Source: JBOGZI01 sp050697275
Lineage (GTDB): Bacteria > Actinomycetota > Thermoleophilia > Solirubrobacterales > 70-9
DNA: 13,212 bases
Direction: 5' to 3'
Assembly: GCA_050697275.1 (NCBI GenBank)
Contig: JBOGZI010000220.1
Location: forward strand, 1-13,212
Shown here piece after piece: positions 6,076 through 12,700 of this stretch (the first letter of the stretch is position 1; each line of letters begins with the position of its first letter). The position numbers and the translations under genes are program-made. The notes under the pieces were generated by a model, which was not told where the DNA came from, searched no databases, and was given only the letters and a program-made list of their open reading frames with translations.

Positions 6076-7186
6076 GTCAGCCCTGACGATAGTCGTGCTG
6101 GAGGGAGACCAGACCGGGCAGGAGCTGCTGGAGCAGGCGCTGCGGGTGCTCGATCCGCCGGTGCTCGGGCTCGAGGTGGAGCTGACCCGGTTCGACCTCT
6201 CGCTCGAGAACCGGCGCCGGACGAAGAACGGCGTCTGCACCGAGGCGGCCGAGGCGATGCGCCGCGCCGGCCTCGGCGTCAAGGCCGCCACCATCACCCC
6301 GGAGGGGGCCGACGACGTCGGCAGCCCCAACCGACTGATCCGCGAAGCCGTCGACGGCAAGGTGATCGTGCGCACCGGGCGGCGGATCCCCGGCGTCAGC
6401 CCGGTGGCCGGCATCCACCATCCGATCTCGGTGGTGCGGATGGCGGTCGAGGATGCGTACGGCGCCGAGGAGTCCCGTCGGGCCGTCGACGGCGACGAGA
6501 TCGCCGAGCGCCGCGAGCTGATCCATCGCTCCAACTGCCGGGCGGTGGCCGAGTACGCCTTCAGGACGGCGCGGCAGATCGACGGCCGGGTCTACGGCGG
6601 ACCCAAGTGGACCGTGAGCCCGGTCTACGAGGGAATGCTGAAGGAGGAGATGGACCTGGCCGCCGGGCGGCACCCCGAGATCGACTACGAACCGCTGCTG
6701 ATCGACGCCACCTACGCCGGGTTGCTCACCGGCCGCGCCGCCGAGCCGCTGGTGATCCCCTGCCTCAACCGCGACGGCGATCTGCTCTCCGACCTGGTGC
6801 TGCCGCTGTACGGGTCGATCGCGGGCGCCGAGTCCGTGCTGCTCGCCTTCGACGACGAGCTGAAGGTGACCGTGGCGATGGCGGAGGCGCCGCACGGCAC
6901 CGCTCCCGCCCTGGAGGGCAAGGACATCGCCAACCCGATGGCGATGATCCTCGCCGGGGCGGCCCTCCTGCATTACGCGGCCGGGGGCGGCACCGACGCC
7001 AACACAAAACGGGACGCTCCTGACCGGAGCACCCTCGCATCAGCCTCCACGGCGATCTACGCGGCGGTGATGGCGGTCGCGCGGGAGGGCATCCGCACCC
7101 CGGACCTGAACGGGCACGCCGGCACCACCGAGTTCACCGACGCGGTGATCGAGCGGGTGCGGGAGGAGCTCGCCTCCAGCGGCTAG
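6074..7186 (+). CDS. Isocitrate/isopropylmalate dehydrogenase family protein
   Basis: The 370-residue cytoplasmic product belongs to the beta-decarboxylating dehydrogenases that oxidise 2-hydroxy acids such as isocitrate or 3-isopropylmalate with NAD(P). Seen: the N-terminal TIVVLEGDQTGQELL; GGPKWTVSPVYEGMLKEEMD at 175-194 (catalytic Lys region); DATYAGLL at 211-218; CLNRDGDLLSDL at 230-241 with the metal-binding Asp residues; and the cofactor loop EAPHGTAPALEGKDIANPMA at 271-290. The usual substrate-binding arginine segment (LRxxLxLYANxRP) is replaced by TGRRIPGVSPVAGIHHPISV near 101-120, so substrate cannot be assigned; it is neither clearly Icd nor LeuB. Residues about 304-324 carry an island of rare codons (ACA, AAA, GCT, CCT, GCA, TCA) holding a palindromic repeat. 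Both ends overlap opposite-strand genes through CATG and CTAG. Confidence 0.9.
   Translation: MSALTIVVLEGDQTGQELLEQALRVLDPPVLGLEVELTRFDLSLENRRRTKNGVCTEAAEAMRRAGLGVKAATITPEGADDVGSPNRLIREAVDGKVIVRTGRRIPGVSPVAGIHHPISVVRMAVEDAYGAEESRRAVDGDEIAERRELIHRSNCRAVAEYAFRTARQIDGRVYGGPKWTVSPVYEGMLKEEMDLAAGRHPEIDYEPLLIDATYAGLLTGRAAEPLVIPCLNRDGDLLSDLVLPLYGSIAGAESVLLAFDDELKVTVAMAEAPHGTAPALEGKDIANPMAMILAGAALLHYAAGGGTDANTKRDAPDRSTLASASTAIYAAVMAVAREGIRTPDLNGHAGTTEFTDAVIERVREELASSG
6086..6091 (-). promoter_or_regulatory. Candidate -10 (TATCGT) for the zinc-finger gene
   Basis: Read on the minus strand, TATCGT fits TANNNT and ends 10 nt before the ATG at 6075, giving a predicted start near 6079. It lies inside the coding sequence of the divergent dehydrogenase. 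No good -35 is visible, and the hexamer may be chance coding sequence. Confidence 0.3.
7005..7043. repeat. Palindromic repeat copy C inside the dehydrogenase gene
   Basis: The core runs from CGGGACGC (7010-7017) to CACCCTCGCAT (7030-7040). GCTCC (7016-7020) and GGAGC (7026-7030) form a 5-bp stem over TGACC, and GGG (7011-7013) can pair with CCC (7032-7034). The block CCCTCGCAT is also found in copy A at 9679-9687, with CGGG-N-CGC at the same relative place. It encodes about DAPDRSTLAS, between LLHYAA and the ASTAIYAAV helix, a stretch that seems longer here than in the family as I remember it. The repeat is read from codon position 1 here. Confidence 0.5.
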
Positions 7187-7665
7187 ACCACCGGTCCCTC
7201 GGGGGCCGGGAGCGGTTCGTCCGGAACCCGGAGCCACTCGACGATCTTTTCGTCCTCGATCACGAAGGCCGTCTTCGCCGTCTCGCCGGTCCCCGGACCG
7301 CACTCCCCGGGTCCGGGCCGCTCGGTCAGCTCGAAGGTCGCCACGGTGCGCTCCTCCTCGCTCTCCGCCCGGATCAGCTCCGCGCCGCAGGGCAGCGACT
7401 CGTTGAAGGCGACCACGTCATCCCGGCTGACCAGCTCGAGGGGCGGCGTCCCGTTCTGCGCGACGCTCGGCACCTCCCAGTAGGCGGCGGCGCCCTCGAC
7501 GTCGCCGCCGCGGAGCTCGTCGGACCAGCGGTCGATCACCTCCACCGCCTCGGGATCGGCCCCTCCGGGAACCTCGCTCGAGTCGGGCTCCTCACCGCCG
7601 CATCCCGCCGACAGCAGCGCGGCGGAGGCGATCACGAGGAGGGAGCGGCTCGGCATCCCCGCCAT
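7183..7665 (-). CDS. Putative secreted lipoprotein, unknown function
   Basis: The 160-residue product begins with a lipoprotein signal peptide: MAGMPSRSLLVIASAALLSAGC, with the lipid-bearing Cys at 22 in LLSAGC, so the mature part is probably tethered outside the membrane. After an acidic, Pro/Gly/Ser-rich spacer (23-38) comes a small domain with AVEVIDRWSDELRGGDVEGA at about 40-59 and IEDEKIVEWLRVPDEP near the end. The helix with aromatic residues followed by strands and a final ...EDEKIVEW...strand resembles NTF2/SnoaL-like folds, which is a suggestion from pattern only. Two Cys residues (near 92 and 121) could form a disulfide. Start ATG 7665 is used; ATG 7656, preceded directly by GGCGGGG, is possible and keeps the signal peptide. 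Its stop shares CTAG (7183-7186) with the dehydrogenase stop. Confidence 0.8.
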   Translation of the reverse strand: MAGMPSRSLLVIASAALLSAGCGGEEPDSSEVPGGADPEAVEVIDRWSDELRGGDVEGAAAYWEVPSVAQNGTPPLELVSRDDVVAFNESLPCGAELIRAESEEERTVATFELTERPGPGECGPGTGETAKTAFVIEDEKIVEWLRVPDEPLPAPEGPVV

Positions 7666-7792
7666 GATCCCAGCGTCGGCGCGCCGGCGCCAGATGGCGC
7701 AGATCGAGCCGTCGCCCCTCGATCGTCGCCAGGCCCATCGAGCGGCTGGGCGCGCGCCGCCGCTCGGTCGGGCTGCCGGGGTTGAAGAGCTC
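7666..7792 (-). pseudogene. C-terminal remnant of a YfcE/MJ0936-type metallophosphoesterase
   Basis: Read on the minus strand from 7792, this stretch encodes ELFNPGSPTERRRAPSRSMG and goes on as LATIEGRRLDLRHLAPARRR. NPGSPTERRRAP followed by a SMGL...IEG strand is the typical C-terminal segment of small YfcE-like phosphodiesterases. The N-terminal part with the metal ligands (DTHG, GD, GN, GH) is absent: just upstream, the DNA codes for the 66-residue charged protein in another frame. The scrap lies between that protein's stop and the lipoprotein start. It may end naturally by running into the lipoprotein gene in another frame. I regard it as a gene remnant after deletion or replacement of its 5' part; chance similarity is possible but unlikely for this motif. 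Confidence 0.55.
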
Positions 7793-7991
7793 AGTCCCTG
7801 TCGCCGTCGGAGCGCTCGGAGCGCTCGCGCTCGGCGAGCATGCGCTCGAGGTAGGCGGACTTCTCCGCCCGGCGCTGGTGCTGGCGCTCCTCGTCCGGGG
7901 TAGCGGCTTGGGTGATCGCCCGGTGCTCGTCCGTCGTCCGCTCTTGCTGCTTGCGGCGGAGCTCCTCGGTTGTCGGCTCATGCTTGCTCAT
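7791..7991 (-). CDS. Small, highly charged, probably helical protein
   Basis: No family is recognised with confidence. The 66 residues (MSKHEPTTEELRRKQQERTT at the start, LERMLAERERSERSDGDRD at the end) are almost entirely charged or polar, with many Glu, Arg and Gln and very few hydrophobic residues. A helix with coiled-coil tendency is likely around 8-60, and the protein is probably soluble and partly disordered. Support for a real gene is the start: TACCCT (8004-7999) lies exactly 7 nt before the ATG, the same hexamer and spacing as at murA, and no Shine-Dalgarno is present. It is divergent from imuB, 185 nt away across the LexA site. Its stop lies at the edge of the metallophosphoesterase remnant, suggesting that it took over the place of that gene's lost 5' end. 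Confidence 0.65.
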   Translation of the reverse strand: MSKHEPTTEELRRKQQERTTDEHRAITQAATPDEERQHQRRAEKSAYLERMLAERERSERSDGDRD

Positions 7992-7998
7992 CGACGAG

Positions 7999-8004
7999 AG
8001 GGTA
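7999..8004 (-). promoter_or_regulatory. Candidate -10 (TACCCT) of a leaderless promoter for the 66-residue gene
   Basis: On the minus strand TACCCT is followed by 7 nt and then ATG (7991-7989). Hexamer and spacing are identical to those at the murA GTG, which supports both. No clear -35 is visible at 16-19 nt upstream. Confidence 0.45.
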
Positions 8005-8140
8005 CTCCCGGATCTCGCGTCCGTTGAGAGCGCAGTTTCCAGCTAGAAGGGCGCCTTCGAGCGGGCTCTGCGCCCCTCGGATCCGCAGCAGAAGCCGATG
8101 ATCACTCCGATCAGCATGGTGCCCGTCGCTTACCCGCCCC

Positions 8141-8169
8141 TTGACGTTTCGATGCGGGTATACGAACAT
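8141..8169 (+). promoter_or_regulatory. Predicted imuB promoter (TTGACG - 17 nt - GAACAT)
   Basis: TTGACG (8141-8146) is a good -35. With a 17-nt spacer the -10 is GAACAT (8164-8169), and transcription would start about 8176, next to the ATG at 8177, so the imuB transcript is predicted to be leaderless. The -10 lies inside the LexA box, which would place bound LexA directly over it. The rest of the 7992-8140 gap shows no convincing gene. Confidence 0.55.
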
Positions 8170-8176
8170 ACGTTCG
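8163..8176. promoter_or_regulatory. LexA-binding SOS box (CGAAC-ATAC-GTTCG)
   Basis: CGAACATACGTTCG has perfect 5-bp arms and matches the actinobacterial/Gram-positive LexA consensus CGAAC-N4-GTTCG exactly. It ends on the base directly before the imuB ATG and covers the predicted -10 and start of transcription. DNA damage should therefore release LexA and induce imuB, the DUF6504-like gene and dnaE2 together. The site is symmetric and contains TATGTT on the minus strand, so it could also affect leftward transcription. Confidence 0.9.
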
Positions 8177-9436
8177 ATGCCCGTGGCATGCGCCATCCTC
8201 CCCCGCTTCCGGCTGATCGCGGCCCTGGCCGAGCGGCGGGAGCTGATCAGGCGCAGCGCGGCACTGGCGCCCGAGCCCGGCGCGCCCCAGCTGATCGGAG
8301 AGGTCTCCCCGCCCGCGGAGGGATTCGGCCTGCGCCCGGGGATGCGCCTTGGCGAGGCCCTCTCGCGCTGTCCCGAGCTGGTCCTGGTCCCCCCGGACCC
8401 GGAGCGAGCCGAGCGCTCCTGGGAGGAGGCGGTGCGGCGGCTGGAGAGGATCGGCGCCGAGGTCGAGTCCGAGCGCGCCGGCGAGAGCTTCTTCGAGGCC
8501 GACGGCCTGCGGGAGATCTGGGGAGGGGTGCACGGCGTCCTCGAGCGCGCGCGCCATGAGCTCGGGATCCCGGCGCGGCTCGGGGCCGCCCCCGGCCGCT
8601 TCTGCGCCTATGTCGCCGCGCGGCGGGCGCGGACCGGATCGCCTCCGCCGGTCGTCGCCGAGGGCTCGGCCCGGCGGTTCCTGGCGCCGGCCCCGGTCTC
8701 ACTGCTGCACGGGCGGCTCGGGCCCCCCCGGGAGGATGGGGGCGGAGGCGATCCCGGGGAGGCCGACGATCTCCCCAACGAGCTGGAGCGCCTCGGCATC
8801 TCCACCCTGGGGCGGCTCGCCGGACTGCCGCGCGACGCGGTCGGCGATCGCTTCGGGCCCCTCGGGCTGCGAGCGCTACGGCTGGCCGGCGGCGAGGACG
8901 AGCCGCTCCGGCCCCGGCGGATGCGCGAAACGCCGGCGGTGGAGCTGGAGCTGCCGGAGGCCGCCTCGGGGCAGCAGCTGGAGCGGGCGCTCGAGCTGCT
9001 GATCGGCCGCCTGCTCGCCCACCGCGATCGCCGCGGCAGGACGCTGCGAGCGGTGAGGCTCTCCGCCCGGCTGGCCGCCGGGGGAGGTTGGCGCCGCCGC
9101 GTGTCCCTGCGGAGGGCGACGGCGGAGCGGGAGAGGCTCGTCACCGCCCTTCTCCCCCACCTGGCGCTGCTCCCCGCCCCCGCCGCGACCCTGCGGCTGG
9201 AAGCGGTCGCGCTCGGCTCGGCCGCCGGCGAGCAGCTCTCCCTCGCCGAGCCGGAGGAGCGGCGCCGGCGGCGCATCTCCGAGGCGGTGCGCCAGGTGCG
9301 GGTGACGGCCGGGCCGGAGTCGGTGCTGCGGGTGCTGGAGGTCGATCCCGAGTCGCGGGTGCCCGAGCGCCGCGACGTGCTGATGCCCTGGTGCGAGGGT
9401 GCTCCGCAGGCGAAGCCGAGGAGCAACCCGTTTTGA
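8177..9436 (+). CDS. imuB: ImuB-type Y-family DNA polymerase homologue (catalytically degenerate)
   Basis: ImuB is the Y-family-like accessory protein of SOS mutagenesis that links the error-prone polymerase DnaE2 to the sliding clamp. The 419-residue product starts MPVACAILPRFRLIAALAER, right after the LexA box; a longer upstream TTG reading would begin at the -35 and is rejected. The metal-binding motifs of active Y polymerases are lost: the DMDAFYASVE position reads ILPRFRLIAA, and the S-I-D-E-A position reads SFFEADG (104-110), keeping only the Glu. A helix-hairpin-helix part (ERLGISTLGRLAGLPRDAVG) and a little-finger-like region follow. EQLSLAEPEE in the C-terminal quarter resembles a beta-clamp binding motif (QLSLF type). 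Its TGA overlaps the next ATG as TGATG. No imuA lies beside it. Confidence 0.92.
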   Translation: MPVACAILPRFRLIAALAERRELIRRSAALAPEPGAPQLIGEVSPPAEGFGLRPGMRLGEALSRCPELVLVPPDPERAERSWEEAVRRLERIGAEVESERAGESFFEADGLREIWGGVHGVLERARHELGIPARLGAAPGRFCAYVAARRARTGSPPPVVAEGSARRFLAPAPVSLLHGRLGPPREDGGGGDPGEADDLPNELERLGISTLGRLAGLPRDAVGDRFGPLGLRALRLAGGEDEPLRPRRMRETPAVELELPEAASGQQLERALELLIGRLLAHRDRRGRTLRAVRLSARLAAGGGWRRRVSLRRATAERERLVTALLPHLALLPAPAATLRLEAVALGSAAGEQLSLAEPEERRRRRISEAVRQVRVTAGPESVLRVLEVDPESRVPERRDVLMPWCEGAPQAKPRSNPF

Positions 9437-9711
9437 TGGCGAAGCCCGGCCGTCTAAACAAACCCTGGCCGGTGCCCGTTCAGCTCGCCGCCGACGGGAC
9501 GCCGCGGGCGGTGGGCCGGCTCGCGGTGGAGTCGGTGCGCGAGGAGTGGCTGGTCGAGGACGGCTGGTGGACGCGCAAGCCGCTGCGACGCCGCTACTAC
9601 GAACTGGTGCTCGAGGACGGCAGCGACGTCGTCGTCTTCTGCGAGCCCGCTTCATCAGGCGGGTCGCGCTTACGCGCGCCCTCGCATAACTGGTACCGCC
9701 AGCGCGACTGA
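9436..9711 (+). CDS. Small DUF6504-like protein of the ImuB-DnaE2 cassette
   Basis: The 91-residue protein lies between imuB and dnaE2, joined to both by TGATG overlaps, so it is made with them under LexA control. Its core, VESVREEWLVEDGWWTRKPL and RRRYYELVLEDG followed by VVVF and a terminal NWYRQRD, agrees with my recollection of DUF6504 proteins, short Trp/Arg-rich beta proteins often encoded near dnaE2 in Actinobacteria. The function of that family is not known to me; position suggests a small partner of the mutasome, which is inference. Residues about 70-84 (EPASSGGSRLRAPSH) interrupt the expected last hairpin. They are encoded by GC-palindromic DNA with rare codons TCA, TCA and TTA, and look inserted. 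No Shine-Dalgarno is visible before the ATG. Confidence 0.8.
   Translation: MAKPGRLNKPWPVPVQLAADGTPRAVGRLAVESVREEWLVEDGWWTRKPLRRRYYELVLEDGSDVVVFCEPASSGGSRLRAPSHNWYRQRD
9641..9690. repeat. Palindromic repeat copy A inside the DUF6504-like gene
   Basis: Outer arms GCGAG (9641-9645) and CTCGC (9681-9685) enclose CCCGC/GCGGG (9646-9650, 9659-9663) and CGCG-CTTA-CGCG (9665-9676). The core begins CGGGTCGCGCT (9660-9670), identical to copy D, and ends CCCTCGCAT (9679-9687), identical to copy C. It encodes about residues 70-84 and includes TCA TCA and TTA, rare codons here. Its 3' end is about 20 nt before the dnaE2 ATG, so an RNA hairpin could affect coupled translation of dnaE2. The core starts at codon position 3, unlike copy C. 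Confidence 0.55.
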
Positions 9712-12700
9712 TGTACGCGGAGCTCCACTGCCACTCCGCCTACACCTTCCTCGACGGCGCCTCGGAGCCGGCCGAGCTGGCGGCGGCCGCCGCCGCCCTG
9801 GGCCACGAGGCGCTGGCGCTGACCGACCACGACAACCTCTGCGGCGCGATGGAGTTCGCCCACGCCTGTCTGGGAGTAGGCGTCCGCCCCATTCACGGCG
9901 CGGAGTTGACGGTGACCGCCCCTCCGGCGGGTGGCGGCAAGCAACCGACCTCGCGCTCTTGCGCGAGGTCGGTAGCGGAGCCGACAGGACCCGCCGGCCG
10001 AGCCGACACGGTACACCTCACCCTCTTGGTCGAGTCCGCGAAGGGGTGGAGCAACCTCTGCCGGTTGATCACGGAAGCCCATCGCGGGACGCGCCCCAAG
10101 TCCGATCGCGAGCCGCTGCCGCCGTCGGTGCCGCTCGAGGAGCTGGAGCGCCGTGCGGAGGGCCTGGTCTGCCTCTCCGGCTGCGCCCGGGAGGGGGCGG
10201 TGGCGGCGAGCTGGGAGCGCGGCGACCTCGCCGGCGCCGAGACGCTGGCCCGTCGCCTGCTGGCCGCGTTCGGCCGGGACCGGTTCCGGGTCGAGCTGCA
10301 GCGGCCGCTGTTGCGGCGCGACCGCGCCCGCAACCGCTGGCTTGCCTCGCTGGCGGAGAGGCTGGGCGCCGGCTGCGTGGCGACCGGGGACGCGCATGCC
10401 CACCATCCCTCCCGCCTCGCGCTCCAGGACGCCTTCGTGGCGGTTCGGCTGGGAGCGACCCTGGACGAGACCGAGAGCAGGCGCCGGGGAAACACCGCCT
10501 CCGCCCTGCTCGACCCCGCCGAGGCGGCCCACCGCTTCCGCGACCACCCCGAGGCGCTGGCGGAGGCGGGGCGGCTCGCGGAGCGCCTGCGCTTCGACCT
10601 CACCCGCCAGCTCGGCTACAGCTACCCGGGCGCCGACCACGGACCCGTGAACGATCGCCGCCTCGCCGAGCTCTGCCGGGCGCGGCTCGAGGAGCGCTAT
10701 CCGGATCCTCGCGGCGGGCCGAACGGCGGCTCGCACAGCCACCGCAGGGAGGCGGAGCGGCGGCTCGATCAGGAGCTGGAGCTGATCCGGCGGCTGGGGC
10801 TCTCCGGCTTCTTCCTGCTCCACCACGACATGCTGGAGTTGGCCCGGGAGGTCGCCGCGGAGGTGCGGGGCCCCGACTCGGCTCGCAGGCTGCTCCCGCC
10901 CGGGCGCGGCCGCGGCTCCAGCGTCAGCTCGCTGGTCTGCTACCTGACCGGCCTCTCTCACATCGACCCGGTCGAGAACGACCTCTTCCTGGGCCGGTTC
11001 CTGAACGAGGAGCTGACCGAGGCGCCGGACATCGACCTCGACTTTCCCCGCGACATCCGGGAGAAGCTGATCCCGCGGGTGCACGAGCGCTACGGGCAGG
11101 AGCGCTCGGCGCTGGTCGCCTCCTTCGCCACCTATCGCGCCCGCGGGGCGATCCGCGACCTGGGCAAGGCACTGGGGCTGCCGCCGGGAGAGGTGGAGCG
11201 CCTCGCCCGCGCGGTCGACGTCTACGAGGCGAGCCGCGACGCGATGGCGCGGATGGAGGAGACTCTGGGGCGGCTGCGGGCACGCTCGCCCCGCTGGCGG
11301 GCGCTGGCCGAGCTGCTGCCGGAGATCGCGGGCCTCCCCCGCCACATCTCCCAGCACCCCGGCGGCATGGTGATCTCGACCAGCCCGCTGACCGAGCTCT
11401 GCCCGGTGCAGCCCGCCGCGATGGAGGGACGGCAGATCGTGCAGTGGGACAAGGACTCCTGCGCGGACGCCGGTTTTCTCAAGATCGACCTGCTCGGGCT
11501 GGGGATGCTCTCCGCCGTCGAGCGTTGCGTCGACGAGATCGCGCGCAGCCGGGAGGAGCGGATCGACCTCTCCCGGGTGCCGCTCGACGACGAGGAGGTC
11601 TGGAGCGCGATCCAGCGGGCTGAGACCACCGGCGTCTTCCAGATCGAGAGCCGGGCGCAGATGCAGATGCTTCCGAGGCCGTTGCCGGAGAACCTCGACG
11701 ACCTCACCGTGCAGGTGGCGCTGGTGCGGCCCGGGCCGATCCAGGGGGGCGCGGTCCATCCCTACATCGAGCGGCGCAAACGGCTGCGCAAGGACCCCTC
11801 CTACCAGGTGCCCTATGAGCATCCCTCGCTGGCGCCGGCGCTGAAGGACACCCTGGGGGCGATCGTCTTCCAGGATCAGGTGCTCGAGGTGGCTATGGCG
11901 CTGGCCGGCTTCTCGGTGGGCGAGGCCGAGGGGCTGCGCCGGGCGATGAGCCGCAAGCGCTCCGAGGCCGCACTCCGCCGCTACCGGGAGAGGTTCATCG
12001 AGGGAGCGGTCGGGAGGGGAGTCTCCCGCGAGGTGGCCGAACGGGTCTACGGGCAGATCGAGGGGTTCTCGGGCTTCGGCTTCCCCAAGTCGCACTCCGC
12101 CGCCTTCGGGCTGCTCGCCTACCAGTCCACCTGGCTGCGGGTGCACTACGGCCCCGAGCTGCTCTGCGCGCTGCTGAACGAGCAGCCGATGGGCTTCTAC
12201 CCGCCGGACGCGCTCGTGCACGAGGCGCAGCGGCGCGGGGTCGAGGTGCTGGCGCCGGACGTGAACGCGAGCGAGCTGGACTGCCGGGTGGAGACGGTCG
12301 GCGCGGCGCCGGGAACCGGTGGCCGGCCCCCGGTCCGGATCGGCCTCGGCTACGTCGCCGAGGTTGCGGAGGCGGACGTCGAGGCGGTGATCTCCGAGCG
12401 CGCCCGCGGCGGTCCCTACCGCGGAATCGCCGACCTGGCGGGCCGATCCGGCGCGGGTCGCGGCGCCCTGGTCAGGCTCGCCTGGGCGGGAGCCTGCGAC
12501 GCACTGGTGGACTTCGCCCATCCGGGAGTGACCCCGATCGACCCCGAGGAGGAACGCCGCAGGCCGGCGCTGTGGGAGGCGGGCGCCGCCTCGGGAGCGC
12601 TTCGAACGGCTGACGGCGCGCAGCTCGCCCTGCCCCTGGATGGATCCCCCGTCCCGGCCCTGCCGCCACTCGGCCCCTGGGAGACGGTGGTGGCCGACTA

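Noticed and set aside
5593..7023. Plus-strand 476-codon frame across the zinc-finger gene and the dehydrogenase
   Set aside because: Low-complexity Arg/Gly/Pro composition and out of frame with the conserved dehydrogenase motifs.
8046..8082. GAAGG-GCG-CCTTC and a CGGGCTCTGCGCCC-CTCGGAT stretch as a fourth member of the repeat family
   Set aside because: Only short, gapped agreement with the core; stems of 4-5 bp are common by chance in this composition.
8141..8176. Longer imuB starting at TTG 8141
   Set aside because: The TTG is part of the -35 TTGACG, the added residues are encoded by the LexA box region, and family similarity begins at MPVACAIL.
7978..8196. 72-codon minus-strand frame over the imuB upstream region
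   Set aside because: It runs through the LexA box and the imuB start and has no recognisable domain.
12430..12500. CGGGTCGCGGCGCCC in dnaE2 as a further repeat copy
   Set aside because: It encodes a conserved DnaE2 segment (LVRLAWAGACDALV) with ordinary codon use, so the likeness comes from coding sequence.
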